64,000 bases of DNA from Sneathia sanguinegens (GCF_042033325.1 NZ_CP160095.1); one strand, 5' to 3'. Positions 6,700 to 14,761 are shown, counted from the first letter of the stretch. Program-made: numbers and translations. The notes: generated by a model from the sequence alone, not told the origin.

Positions 6700-8178
6700 A
6701 TGTCGGCAATTAAAATTGAAAACCTCACTTTCTCATATTATGGATATGTAAAACCGATATTTAAAAATGTATCGTTTTCCTTTGATACAAACTGGAAAAC
6801 GGGTTTGATAGGAAGAAATGGAATTGGTAAATCAACTCTATTTAAGTTACTTTTAAATCAAGAAACTTATCAAGGTAAAATAAGCAAGGATGTTGAATTT
6901 ATTAAATTTCCACCAAATATAATTGATACTTCAAAATTAGGAATTGAGTTATATAAAGAACTAATATCAGATGATGAAGAATGGAAGTTATTTAGAGAAC
7001 TTAATTTGCTAAATGTAGATGAGAACCTTGTTTATAGGGAATTTAAAACTCTTTCTAAAGGGGAACAAACAAAAATCCTTTTAGCTATTTTGTTTACAAG
7101 AGAAGATGGTTTTTTACTTATTGATGAACCAACAAACCATTTAGATATGGACGGAAGAAAAATTGTAAGTGAATATCTGAAAAGTAAAAAAGGATTTTTG
7201 CTTATATCTCATGATAGAGATTTTTTAGATGGTTGTATTAATCATGTTATTTCTATTAACAGGAATTCTATTGATGTCCAATCGGGAAATTTTACATCAT
7301 GGTATGAAAACAAAGTGATGAAAGACCAATTTGAAATTAGTCAAAATGAGAGATTAAGAAAAGATATTAAACGATTAAAAGAGGCTGCAAGACAAAGTCA
7401 AATTTGGTCTGATAAAATTGAAAATACTAAAAATGGTGTGAAAGTATCAGGTGTAAAACCAGACAAAGGACATATAGGTCATCAATCAGCCAAGATGATG
7501 AAAAAATCTAAGAATTTGGAGAATAGACAAAACAAGGCAATAGAAGAAAAACAGAGTTTACTAAAAGATATCGAAATAAAGGAAAGCCTATTACTGCATC
7601 CGCTAAATCATCACAAAAATCCCCTAATATCGGTTAGCGAGTTATCAGCATACTATGGAGAAAGACAGATCCTAAGTAATGTAAGTTTTGAGATAAAGCA
7701 AGGCGACATAGTGGCTATATATGGGGGTAATGGTAGCGGAAAATCAACCTTGATTAAAATTTTATTAGGTATAAATCACGAGTATACAGGTGAGATAAAA
7801 TTAGCAGGTAATTTAAAAATCTCGTATATTCCTCAAGACACATCTAATTTAACAGGTAGCCTAAACGAATATATTCACAAGCAAGATGTTGATGAAACAT
7901 TGTGTAAAACAATTCTAAGAAAATTAGATTTTTCAAGAGAATTATTTGAAATGGATATGAAGAACTATAGCGATGGACAAAAAAAGAAAGTTTTAATTGC
8001 TGTAAGTTTCTCAAAGCCAGCTCATATATTTGTTTGGGACGAACCACTGAATTATATAGATGTAATATCAAGAATACAGATTGAGGAAATTATAAAAGAA
8101 GCAAAGCCTACACTTATATTTGTGGAACACGATAAGCGATTTGTAGAAGATATAGCCAATAAAATCATACAATTTTAA
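6700..8178 (+). CDS. Lsa-type ABC-F ribosomal protection protein
   Basis: The product has 492 residues, the usual length for the Lsa group. Two ABC domains without membrane segments: first Walker A GLIGRNGIGKSTL (about residue 36), signature LSKGEQ and Walker B FLLIDEPTNHLD. A charged linker (about 205-295) follows, then second Walker A YGGNGSGKSTL, signature YSDGQKKKVLIA and the FVWDEPLNYIDVISR ending typical of Lsa proteins. Known: ABC-F proteins of this group bind ribosomes and protect them from lincosamides, streptogramin A and pleuromutilins. Ribosome site tgggggtg precedes the ATG. Inference: acquired from Firmicutes, as a serine-recombinase tail lies just upstream and a rumA scar just downstream. 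The resistance spectrum cannot be read from sequence alone. Confidence 0.85.
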   Translation: MSAIKIENLTFSYYGYVKPIFKNVSFSFDTNWKTGLIGRNGIGKSTLFKLLLNQETYQGKISKDVEFIKFPPNIIDTSKLGIELYKELISDDEEWKLFRELNLLNVDENLVYREFKTLSKGEQTKILLAILFTREDGFLLIDEPTNHLDMDGRKIVSEYLKSKKGFLLISHDRDFLDGCINHVISINRNSIDVQSGNFTSWYENKVMKDQFEISQNERLRKDIKRLKEAARQSQIWSDKIENTKNGVKVSGVKPDKGHIGHQSAKMMKKSKNLENRQNKAIEEKQSLLKDIEIKESLLLHPLNHHKNPLISVSELSAYYGERQILSNVSFEIKQGDIVAIYGGNGSGKSTLIKILLGINHEYTGEIKLAGNLKISYIPQDTSNLTGSLNEYIHKQDVDETLCKTILRKLDFSRELFEMDMKNYSDGQKKKVLIAVSFSKPAHIFVWDEPLNYIDVISRIQIEEIIKEAKPTLIFVEHDKRFVEDIANKIIQF

Positions 8179-8247
8179 GTAAAATCCAAATCCCAGTTTG
8201 TAGTGCCTTAGACTTTTATCATCATCATCATCAGGATAGTCTTGATA

Positions 8248-8277
8248 CATGTGGAGACTGTAGTATTGATGTCAAGA
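8248..8277 (+). repeat. rumA-type attachment-site scar (HVETVVLMSR), copy 2
   Basis: It reads H-V-E-T-V-V-L-M-S-R-V-K-D and then a stop. It differs from 3779-3808 by only two bases (act for acg, aga for agg). Together the two bracket the acetyltransferase, cassette copy 1 and the ABC-F gene, like the two ends of an integrated unit. Confidence 0.65.
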
Positions 8278-8591
8278 GTAAAGGACTAAATAGTATAGAA
8301 AGGGCTTGAAATCAAGGGATTCCGAAGTACTTCCCCAGTTTGGAGGGTGATCGGGATCCCATTTTTATACCATTTGACAACAGTTCTGACTACTTGAAAT
8401 ATGAGGGTTGTAACTACAGAAACGTTGTCGGCAGCATTTTTTTGACGTGCTGAAAAATAATGTAGAACTTGATGTGAAAACGAAATGTATTGAAGTCAGA
8501 ATCACTTAGGTAAAACTTGCAAAGGAAACTATAGTCAATAATACACTTGTTAAGATGATAGGTGTGCATTAAATTATGTAATTTATTACTT

Positions 8592-8629
8592 GTAACGCTG
8601 CGTAAGGTATTGATTGTGACGTTGCGTAA
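8592..8629 (+). promoter_or_regulatory. probable MerR-type operator/promoter
   Basis: Two direct repeats, gtaacgctgcgtaa (8592-8605) and gtgacgttgcgtaa (8616-8629), lie 24 bases apart just before the MerR gene. A ttgatt at 8610-8615 could serve as -35 with a long 19-base spacer to taaact, as MerR-activated promoters usually have. Inference: autoregulation by the following gene. Confidence 0.45.
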
Positions 8630-8664
8630 TGTTGTAAACTGCATAATGAAAGGAGGTGAAGGCT

Positions 8665-9396
8665 ATGTCAAAATATACGACAGGAGATATTGCAAAGATT
8701 TGTGGCGTATCTGTAAGAACAGTACAGTATTATGACTCCAGAAATATTCTCGTCCCCAGCGAATTGTCTGAAGGTGGTCGCAGACTATACTCTGAACAAG
8801 ATTTAAAACGTATGAAGGTCATTTGTTTTCTTCGTGATGCAGGAATATCTATAAACAGCATTGGAGAACTGCTTGCAGAGGAAAATCCGAGCAGCGTTAT
8901 TGCTGCTTTGCTGAAACGACAAGAACAGATTATCAAAGAAGAAGTCAATGAGCGCAAGACACAACTGGAGTTGATTGAAAGTATTCAACAAGAACTAAAG
9001 ACCGTGGATATTTTCTCTGTTGAATCTATCGGTGACATAGCCTATGTAGTGAAACAAAAAAATAAATTGAAACAGCTTCATGCTTTTCTGCTGATTACGG
9101 GTATTCCTATCAGTATGTTACAGTGGGGATCTATTATCCTGCTAATTTCGTCAAGAATATATTGGCCATTCATTATTTGGGCTGTGTTAGCAATTCCATA
9201 TGCAATCTGGGTGTCAATCTATTATTTCAAAAATGTTGCGTATATTTGCCCACAGTGTCATGAAATATTTAGACCAAAATTTAAAGAGGCATTATGGGCA
9301 CGTCATACCCCAACGCTTAGAAAACTGACTTGTACTTGTTGCGGGTATCACGGTTTTTGCATAGAAGTTTATGGAGAGGAGAAGAAAGATGGATAA
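8665..9396 (+). CDS. MerR-family regulator with membrane and zinc-ribbon tail
   Basis: The product has 243 residues from the ATG at 8665, preceded by aaaggaggtg; an upstream GTG at 8656 overlaps this site and is less likely. Residues 3-70 are a MerR helix-turn-helix (TTGDIAKICGVSVRTVQYYD), followed by a coiled-coil helix to about 115. Two hydrophobic segments (about 137-180) follow. The C-terminus has CPQCHEIF and CTCCGYHGFC, a likely metal-binding ribbon. Known: similar regulators often control ABC exporters. The gene overlaps the next by 8 bases. The effector is unknown. Confidence 0.8.
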   Translation: MSKYTTGDIAKICGVSVRTVQYYDSRNILVPSELSEGGRRLYSEQDLKRMKVICFLRDAGISINSIGELLAEENPSSVIAALLKRQEQIIKEEVNERKTQLELIESIQQELKTVDIFSVESIGDIAYVVKQKNKLKQLHAFLLITGIPISMLQWGSIILLISSRIYWPFIIWAVLAIPYAIWVSIYYFKNVAYICPQCHEIFRPKFKEALWARHTPTLRKLTCTCCGYHGFCIEVYGEEKKDG

Positions 9397-9592
9397 AATT
9401 GTAGAATATCTTCCATTATTGATTCCGCTTATCATTGCACAGTTTGTGCTACTGGGTTATACATTGTATCATATTTTGACTCATTACACATATAAGCGAG
9501 GAAATCGTACATTATGGCTGGTTATTACCATTGTACTGATGAACTTTGTCGGGCCGATTCTCTACTTTCTGTTCGGCAAGGAGAATTCGTGA
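9389..9592 (+). CDS. PLDc_N-domain small membrane protein
   Basis: The product has 67 residues from the ATG at 9389, which overlaps the end of the MerR gene. Two membrane helices are present; the second ends NFVGPILYFLFGK, the hallmark of the PLDc_N (phospholipase-D nuclease N-terminal) domain found on its own in many Firmicute transporter operons. Such operons usually continue with an ABC transporter. Here the genes stop at a rumA scar, so the transporter has probably been lost. Confidence 0.75.
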   Translation: MDKIVEYLPLLIPLIIAQFVLLGYTLYHILTHYTYKRGNRTLWLVITIVLMNFVGPILYFLFGKENS

Positions 9593-9737
9593 TGGAAATT
9601 CGTTAATAAAATTGACTTTGTTGAGGTGATAATATGGGCATTTAAGAATAAAAACTCTCGGATTGTACTTGGACTCCTACGATATTCTATTAGATAAATT
9701 CCACCCTGCAACGAGCGTCAAGACTTACTTCTTAATG

Positions 9738-9755
9738 TAGTATTGATGTCAAGAA
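9738..9755 (+). repeat. rumA-type attachment-site scar, copy 3 (short)
   Basis: 18 bases (gtagtattgatgtcaaga) are identical to 8260-8277 and code V-V-L-M-S-R, followed by K and a stop. The upstream HVET codons are replaced by unrelated sequence. The two copies bracket the MerR/PLDc_N segment. Confidence 0.6.
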
Positions 9756-9781
9756 AATAAGATAACAGGCTAAAAAGGTGG

Positions 9782-9811
9782 CTTTTAAGATTTGCTTTAA
9801 AATCTTAAAAG
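9782..9811. terminator. 12-bp hairpin with T-rich 3' side
   Basis: cttttaagattt (9782-9793) pairs perfectly with aaatcttaaaag (9800-9811), followed by tcatttttcttttc. It probably ends transcription from the MerR/PLDc_N genes or belongs to the element end. Confidence 0.55.
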
Positions 9812-9855
9812 TCATTTTTCTTTTCGGAAATACCTTGTGGGAACAGTTTAATGAT

Positions 9856-9885
9856 AAAAACTTGTCATTTAGGGTTGCAATTTAG
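9856..9885. repeat. cassette-bounding direct repeat, copy A
   Basis: 30 bases with cores tgtcattta and gcaatttag. It matches 11780-11809 with two mismatches and 6426-6454 with a few more. It marks the left edge of cassette copy 2. Confidence 0.7.
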
Positions 9886-9957
9886 AAATATTAAATTTAA
9901 TAAACACAATATTTTATGATATAATTATAGTAATTAAGAGGTCAAAGAGGTGCTTGT

Positions 9958-10989
9958 ATGAATAACAAAAATAACATAGATAGAGTCCATGACGATATTT
10001 TTAATAGCATAAAAACATTGATGGATAAGGCAAGAAATGAAGTTGCAAGAGAAGTCAATAATATTTTAGTGCAAACTTACTGGGAGGTTGGACGTATCAT
10101 CGTAGAAGATGAACAAGGACATTCAGAAAGAGCAGATTATGGTAGAGAATTACTTAAAGATTTATCTAAGAGATTAACTAAAGAGTTTGGGCGAGGATTT
10201 TCAGTATCAAATTTGCAATTTATGAGGAGATTTTTTCAAGAATATGAAATTCAACAGACAGTGTCTGTTAAATTGACTTGGTCTCATTATTGTGAGCTTT
10301 TATCAATTAGCGATGAGAAAAAGCGAAGCTTCTATGAGAAAGAGAGTATCAACGCAAACTGGTCAGTAAGAGAACTTAAAAGACAAATTAAAACATCACT
10401 TTTTAAAAGATTACACTTATAAGCTGGAGAGAAAAATAAAGAAAAAGTTCTAGACCTAGCCTTAAAAGGTAATGAAATAAAAAAGGCGGCTGATCTTGTA
10501 AAAGACCCTTATGTATTTGAATTTTTAGGATTGCCAGAAGAAAAACCAATGATGGAAAGTGATTTAGAAAAAGCACTTATAGAGCATATTGAAAAATTCT
10601 TGCTAGAACTTGGCAAGGGTTTTATGTATGTAGGTAGCCAACAAAGAGTAACCCTAGGAAACACACATTATTATGTGGACATGGTATTTTATAATAAGAT
10701 TTTGAGGTCTTATGTCTTAATCGAACTAAAAACAAGCAAGCTAATGCCAGAAGCAGTTGGGCAAATCAATATGTATCTTAATTATTATAAGGCAGAAGTT
10801 AATGATGAAATGGATAATGAACCGATAGGGATAATCTTGTGTACAGATAAGGACGGAGTACAAGCAGAATACGCATTAGGAAACTTATCAAATAAAATAT
10901 TCGCATCAAAATATACTTTGTATATCCCAAACAGAGAAGAGCTTGAAGAACAAGTAGAAAAAGTTATAGAAAAATACAAGGGAAAATAA
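9958..10989 (+). pseudogene. YhcG-type (DUF1016) PDDEXK nuclease with one in-frame stop
   Basis: The frame spans 344 codons and is interrupted only by a TAA at 10420-10422. The N-terminal part (residues 1-154, SFYEKESINANWSVRELKRQ) is DUF1016_N. The C-terminal part carries the nuclease core VDMVFYN (Asp) and YVLIELKTSKL (Glu-x-Lys), then the EAVGQINMYLNYY motif. Known: YhcG-type proteins are PD-(D/E)XK nucleases often found with restriction or mobile genes. The stop falls between the two domains, so separate domain products are possible; an ATG is present at 10549. The same TAA exists in copy 1, so it predates the duplication. A tataat-like box and agaggtgcttgtATG precede it. Confidence 0.75.
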
Positions 10990-11007
10990 AATATAAATTA
11001 TAAAAAG

Positions 11008-11028
11008 AAGTAGAGAAAAACTCTACTT
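11008..11028. terminator. bidirectional hairpin between convergent genes
   Basis: Same 8-bp stem and A-rich loop as at 5653-5673, between the YhcG-type gene and the membrane-protein gene. The flanking A and T tracts allow termination in both directions. Confidence 0.65.
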
Positions 11029-11083
11029 ATTTTTATAATTCAAAAATTTGACATATTTACCATCAAACTACCTATATAAAAAT

Positions 11084-11590
11084 TTATCTTCCTAATAAAC
11101 CAACCAGCAACGCCTGAATCACTGCCACAAATGGTATAATTAAAAACGGAGTAACTACAAAATGTTCCATGATTGCTAAATGCTTCAGCCAGTTACTGAA
11201 TTCATAATCTGGATGCCCTTCTGTTCCCTGAATGACGATTTTATCCTTATATTTTCCTTGGAACAACAGACAATCCAACAAAAAGAAATCTCCTAAGTTT
11301 AATATGCTCCACTGAATATACCCCATCCAAAAAAGATTCCAAAAACCCAAAATGCCTGTATGTATAAGACTTGCCGTTGAATATATGAAACAAATCCCGC
11401 AAATTATAATTGTTAGAATTAAATTTATATTTTTTTCTTTTTTTGTCATCTGTTCTGGTGCAGCTTTCTGAATTGCTTTTGGATAAGAATCAAAAAAGTA
11501 TCTCGGGTTAATAAGCACCAAAGCTGCCACTGCACCGTTAAAGATTGCGGCTATTGCAATCCCGTCCAGAATTGCTCGTATATAATCCAT
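11084..11590 (-). CDS. four-helix membrane protein of unknown function
   Basis: The product has 168 residues. Hydrophobic segments lie near residues 8-27, 55-78, 80-110 and 143-165, with a lysine-rich loop (TKKEKN) between the first two. No catalytic motif seen. The ribosome site aaggaga is placed before the ATG on the minus strand. It is convergent with the YhcG-type gene, and both are carried in the duplicated cassette. This copy is intact; the copy at 5729-6235 has a nonsense mutation. I do not recognise the family. Confidence 0.7.
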   Translation of the reverse strand: MDYIRAILDGIAIAAIFNGAVAALVLINPRYFFDSYPKAIQKAAPEQMTKKEKNINLILTIIICGICFIYSTASLIHTGILGFWNLFWMGYIQWSILNLGDFFLLDCLLFQGKYKDKIVIQGTEGHPDYEFSNWLKHLAIMEHFVVTPFLIIPFVAVIQALLVGLLGR

Positions 11591-11779
11591 AAAACTATCT
11601 CCTTTTGTGACTTCTCTTTATCGTTCATTTAGCATCTGTGTACTGTGTCATTATGATTCTCCTTTTCCTAATGAATAATTATAGCATATTTTACGATGAA
11701 TTAGAACTTATCAGACTTAGCTTGACCTGCCACCTTACTATCGGGAGTTTAGAAAAAAATAAAGGCATAACTACTAGAA

Positions 11780-11809
11780 AAAAACTCGTCATTTAGGATT
11801 GCAATTTAG
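11780..11809. repeat. cassette-bounding direct repeat, copy B
   Basis: The right-hand copy of the 30-bp repeat (cores cgtcattta and gcaatttag). The KilA-N reading frame becomes readable immediately after it, showing that the repeat sits at the insertion junction. Confidence 0.7.
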
Positions 11810-12612
11810 GGTCTAAAATAAATGTTGAAGGTTCAGAAATCAGCATTATTGCCATAGACAATAGAGATTATATTTCTTTAACGGATATGGTTAGAGATAT
11901 TGAGAACGGTTCTGCTTTGATTGAAAAGTGGCTCAGAAACAAGAATACAATAGAGTTTTTAGGTATTTGGGAAGAAATGTATAACACGAATTTTAATTCC
12001 CCCGAATTCGAGGGAATTAAAAATGAAGCAGGATTTAACCGTTTTATATTATCAGTTAAGCAATGGGTGGAAAAAACTAATTCTATCGGTATCGTTGCGA
12101 GAGCAGGAAGATATGGTGGAACGTATGCTCATAAAGATATAGCGTTTGAGTTTGCTTCTTGGGTATCGCCATACTTTAAATTATATTTAATCAAAGAATT
12201 TGAACGCCTAAAGGAAGAAGAACAAAAGAAGTTAGGGTGGGATATTAAGAGAAATTTGGCAAAAATCAATTATAGAATTCACACAGATGCCATTAAAAAC
12301 AAACTTGTACCAGATAAACTTTCAAAAGAAAAAATCAATTTTATTTATGCAAGTGAAGCGGATATTCTTAATGTTTCTCTATTTGGAATAACAGCTAAGG
12401 AGTGGCGTGATGAAAATCCAGATTTAAAAGGCAATATTAGAGATTATGCGGATATATCACAGCTTGTCTGCCTTTCTAATCTTGAGAATCTTAATGCGGT
12501 ATTTATAAATGAAGGCATGAGCCAAACTGAAAGATTGGAAAAATTAAATGCAATAGCTATTGAACAAATGAAGATACTATCTGAAAGTGAATCAATTAAA
12601 AAATTGAAATAG
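11810..12612 (+). pseudogene. KilA-N domain protein, 5' end cut off by the cassette
   Basis: The frame is open from just after a TAG inside the repeat and gives KINVEGSEISIIAIDNRDYI, then SLTDMVRDIENGSALIEKWL. This is the normal start region of KilA-N DNA-binding proteins of phages and ICEs, minus its first few residues and start codon. The first ATG (11887) is the internal Met of SLTDM. The rest is intact for 241 residues: FESPEFEGI-like NSPEFEGIKNEAG, AGRYGGTYAHKDIAFEFASW and the C-terminal LSNLENLNAVFINEG. Any product would lack the first strands of the KilA-N fold. It probably continued upstream before the cassette arrived. Confidence 0.75.
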
Positions 12613-12694
12613 AGTAATAATATTTGGTATATAGCGAAGGTGATTAGAGTAAAATCTAACCGCCTTTTTTGTTTGAAAAAAGAAGGAGATAAAA

Positions 12695-13336
12695 ATGCGA
12701 ATCAATGATTTTCATAACATTTTGGTGCTTGTAAAACAGGATATTTTGCAAAGTGAAGCAGAATACCCGAAGCTCTTAAAGGTTGTTGGAAATAATCAAA
12801 GATACGACTTTAGAAGTCAGTTAAGTATCTATGATAGGAATTTTGAAGCTATAGCCTGTGCCAAGTTTGATTATTGAAGGGAACGCTTTTTTAACCGTAC
12901 TGTTATGAGAGGTCAAAATGGTATCCCAATTTTAGAGGACTATGGCACATACAAAAAGGTGGACTATATCTTTGATATAAGTCAGACCGTTTCTAAAAAT
13001 AGATATGTCAATGAGGTAAATCTTTGAAGATTTGATAAAGAAACTCATAGAGATGTATTAAAAGAAGTGAGGGCTATGAAGAATGCGAAAGCACTTTAGA
13101 AAACATTTTTTCTTTAAGCAGGCTTTACGGGGATGAAAAAAATAGATAGCCTGATGAATGAGCTTAGAATATCCGATGAAGATAGACTTTCCTTTACTAA
13201 ATTTGTGAGGGACTCGATAAGCTACGCAGTAACTTCAAGATTTAAGTTAGACTATCCGATGGATAAGGAACTGTTAAAGGAAAACTTTACAATGCTTGAC
13301 AGCATTTCTCTTATGAGTCTTGGAGAAACGGTGTAG
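12695..13336 (+). pseudogene. N-terminal part of an ICE LtrC/ArdC-like gene, riddled with stops
   Basis: Successive frames give RINDFHNILVL, KLLKVVGNNQRYDFRSQLSI, then after a frameshift TVMRGQNGIPILEDYGTY, VDYIFDISQTVSKN, and RISDEDRLSFTKFVRDSISY, MDKELLKENFTMLDS. I recognise this as the start of the large LtrC-like (ArdC-type ssDNA-binding domain) proteins of Firmicute integrative elements. Stops after KFDY (12875) and VNEVNL, a frameshift at about 12880 and further breaks make it non-functional. The helicase/methylase body of the gene is absent. The ribosome site gaaggagat is still intact before the ATG. Confidence 0.7.
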
Positions 13337-13614
13337 GATATTATTGGTTACCAAAGAGGGCAAATTTCACTTTATAAAGTGAGGGGGATTTTGTCATCTT
13401 TCTATAAAAATCAAAATACTTTGAAGTTCGAATATTATTAAAGTTGCTTAGGTGAGATTAGTATATTTTAATTTTAGATAACTTATCAAGTAAAAAATTA
13501 ACTTACTTAGGAGGGTAAAATGCAAGCAATAAAGATTTATAGTATGAGATTTGCTATGTTAATCTTGTGATATAATAAAACTGTAGAAAGATACAAAATG
13601 GGAAGGAGGTAAAA
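13337..13614. other. no intact gene; leader of the recombinase remnant
   Basis: About 280 bases. Two gagg-type ribosome sites (near 13510 and 13605) occur; the second serves the recombinase remnant. A tataataaaa box near 13571 may be its old promoter. Confidence 0.4.
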
Positions 13615-13950
13615 TGAATATAAAAGTAAAAGTAATAAAAGCTTCAAATATAATAAAAAAAATAAGAACTGAAATACTATTGTTAATAAGGATAGAAAAA
13701 GAGAAAAACTATCAAGAAAATATACTTTTCAAGTATGCTAGAATGTGGATTTTGTGGTAAAATACTTTCAAGAAGAACTTGGCACACCAGTTCAATTTAT
13801 AAAAAAGTAAATTGGCAATGTGTAAGGTCAACTAAAAAAGGCAAAAAATATTTGTCCTCATTGATAAAAATTATGTTTCCAAGCAAAAGACATCGCATGT
13901 GGAGACCTTTAATAGAAGTGTATAAATTAACGTCAAAATCAGATAGTTAA
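13615..13950 (+). pseudogene. large serine recombinase lacking its catalytic domain
   Basis: The N-terminus reads NIKVKVIKASNIIKKIRTE, then after a small frameshift TIVNKDRKR. In intact Firmicute recombinases this leads into VAAYCRVSTD. Here it jumps directly to KYIFSSMLECGFCGKILSRR, the recombinase zinc-ribbon domain (CGFCG, then WQCV). The whole catalytic Ser domain is deleted. Another frameshift near 13850 ends the homology. Ribosome site ggaaggagg precedes the ATG. A possible rumA half-site lies at 13872-13906, inside the tail. Confidence 0.65.
13872..13906 (+). repeat. possible rumA-type half-site, copy 4
   Basis: Contains atgtttcc (M-F-P) followed by an 11-base stretch catgtggagac (13896-13906) identical to the HVET part of the scars at 3779 and 8248. 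It then diverges. This is the order expected in a rumA gene (MFP-x-x-HVET), with a frame difference between the two parts. Confidence 0.4.
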
Positions 13951-13985
13951 GTTGAAAGAATTATTTTATGCACAGAAGGCGTAAC

Positions 13986-14271
13986 ATGGATAGAGCAATA
14001 CTGGTAACGGGAAAAGATAAGATTTCTGTCAAGCTGGATACTATTAGGCTTAACATTGAAGCAGAAGGGACTTACAAGGAATATAGCTTATTAGTTAAGA
14101 AGTCCGCTGAACACACAAATCTTCTGCGAGAGACAATTTCTTTGTTGGGTATAAATACCCGCATAATCTTTATATCCAATTGGAGAAATAAAGACGATTG
14201 ATTACTCTTTGGAAGAACTTGAAATATACTTAGAACCTATGGATAGAAAAATGAGTAGAGTGGATTTTAAA
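13986..14271 (+). pseudogene. SIMPL (DUF541) domain protein, internally deleted
   Basis: From the ATG at 13986 the frame gives MDRAILVTGKDKISVKLDTI and then RLNIEAEGTYKEY and VKKSAEHTNLLRETI, the first strand-helix unit of SIMPL/DUF541 proteins. Soon after, the frame breaks; another frame gives IDYSLEELEIYLEPMDRKM, which fits the C-terminal part of the same family. The middle of the protein is missing. Family role: periplasmic or cell-surface, poorly defined. Confidence 0.55.
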
Positions 14272-14385
14272 TGAAATTTTACTAAAAATCTTTGTACAGA
14301 AACGAGGTAGATACTCAGCAAAAAGAATAAGAATATCTTATTCAAATACGATAGTTTTATCATTATAACAGAAAGGAGTTTATCA

Positions 14386-14739
14386 ATGAATAAAATTCAT
14401 ATAGAAAAAGGTAGTATACAGGAAACACTTGTTTTACCGTTGTATGCACGGAAGCTTTGCACAGAGCAGTTCCCGACACTGTATCGAGACGAATACGCTA
14501 CTAAAATTTGCAAAAGTATTGACTATGACTTTTCACAGTTTAAGAGCAAGGAAAAAAGTGTCATGTACCAGTTTGGTGCACTGGAAGGAGCGATGCGTGA
14601 AAAAGATAAGTGGACTGTGTTAACGATGAATATTGAGAATAGTGGAAAAATTAAAGTTGATTTTGAAAGCGAAAATGTAGATGAAAATCTTATTGAGTAT
14701 GAAAAAAATAGTAGAATATTTAAATATTGTGAGATTTAA
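14386..14739 (+). CDS. chimera: LCM-type methyltransferase N-terminus fused to YezG-like C-terminus
   Basis: The product has 117 residues from an ATG with aaaggagtt. Residues 1-70 (MNKIHIEKGSIQETLVLPLY, CTEQFPTLYRDE, IDYDFSQF, FGALEGAMRE) match the start of leucine-carboxyl-methyltransferase/TcmP-like SAM enzymes, which are normally about 270 residues. Residues 75-117 (KWTVLTMNIENSGKIKVDFE) resemble the C-terminus of YezG/DUF600 immunity-type proteins. The junction falls near residues 70-73. Inference: a deletion fused two genes in frame. Methyltransferase activity is very unlikely, as the SAM-binding core is missing. The YezG part is the less certain assignment. Confidence 0.55.
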   Translation: MNKIHIEKGSIQETLVLPLYARKLCTEQFPTLYRDEYATKICKSIDYDFSQFKSKEKSVMYQFGALEGAMREKDKWTVLTMNIENSGKIKVDFESENVDENLIEYEKNSRIFKYCEI

Positions 14740-14761
14740 AAGGATTTAATGGAGGAAAACT

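Larger units (their letters stand above)
8179..8664. other. intergenic scar region before the MerR gene
   Basis: About 485 bases with no complete gene. They hold the rumA-type scar at 8248-8277, a short open stretch (PSLEGDRDPIFIPFD) around 8331-8375 that I cannot assign, and the direct repeats of a likely MerR operator at 8592-8629. Confidence 0.45.
9593..9957. other. intergenic: rumA scar, hairpin, cassette repeat, promoter
   Basis: No gene. Features in order: rumA-type scar (9738-9755), strong hairpin (9782-9811), cassette repeat (9856-9885) and a likely promoter for the YhcG-type gene (tgatataattat near 9917-9928). Confidence 0.5.
9891..11809. repeat. cassette copy 2 (fuller), duplicated at 4861-6454
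   Basis: A 1.9-kb unit carries a YhcG-type nuclease gene, a hairpin terminator and a convergent membrane-protein gene, bounded on both sides by the 30-bp direct repeat. Right of this unit the sequence runs straight into the interrupted KilA-N gene. Confidence 0.8.

Noticed and set aside
8331..8450. Short open stretch reading PSLEGDRDPIFIPFD and onward
   Set aside because: No start codon or ribosome site, no family recognised; too short to call a gene.
13420..13445. Sequence gttcgaat resembling a tRNA T-loop
   Set aside because: No matching acceptor or anticodon stems around it.
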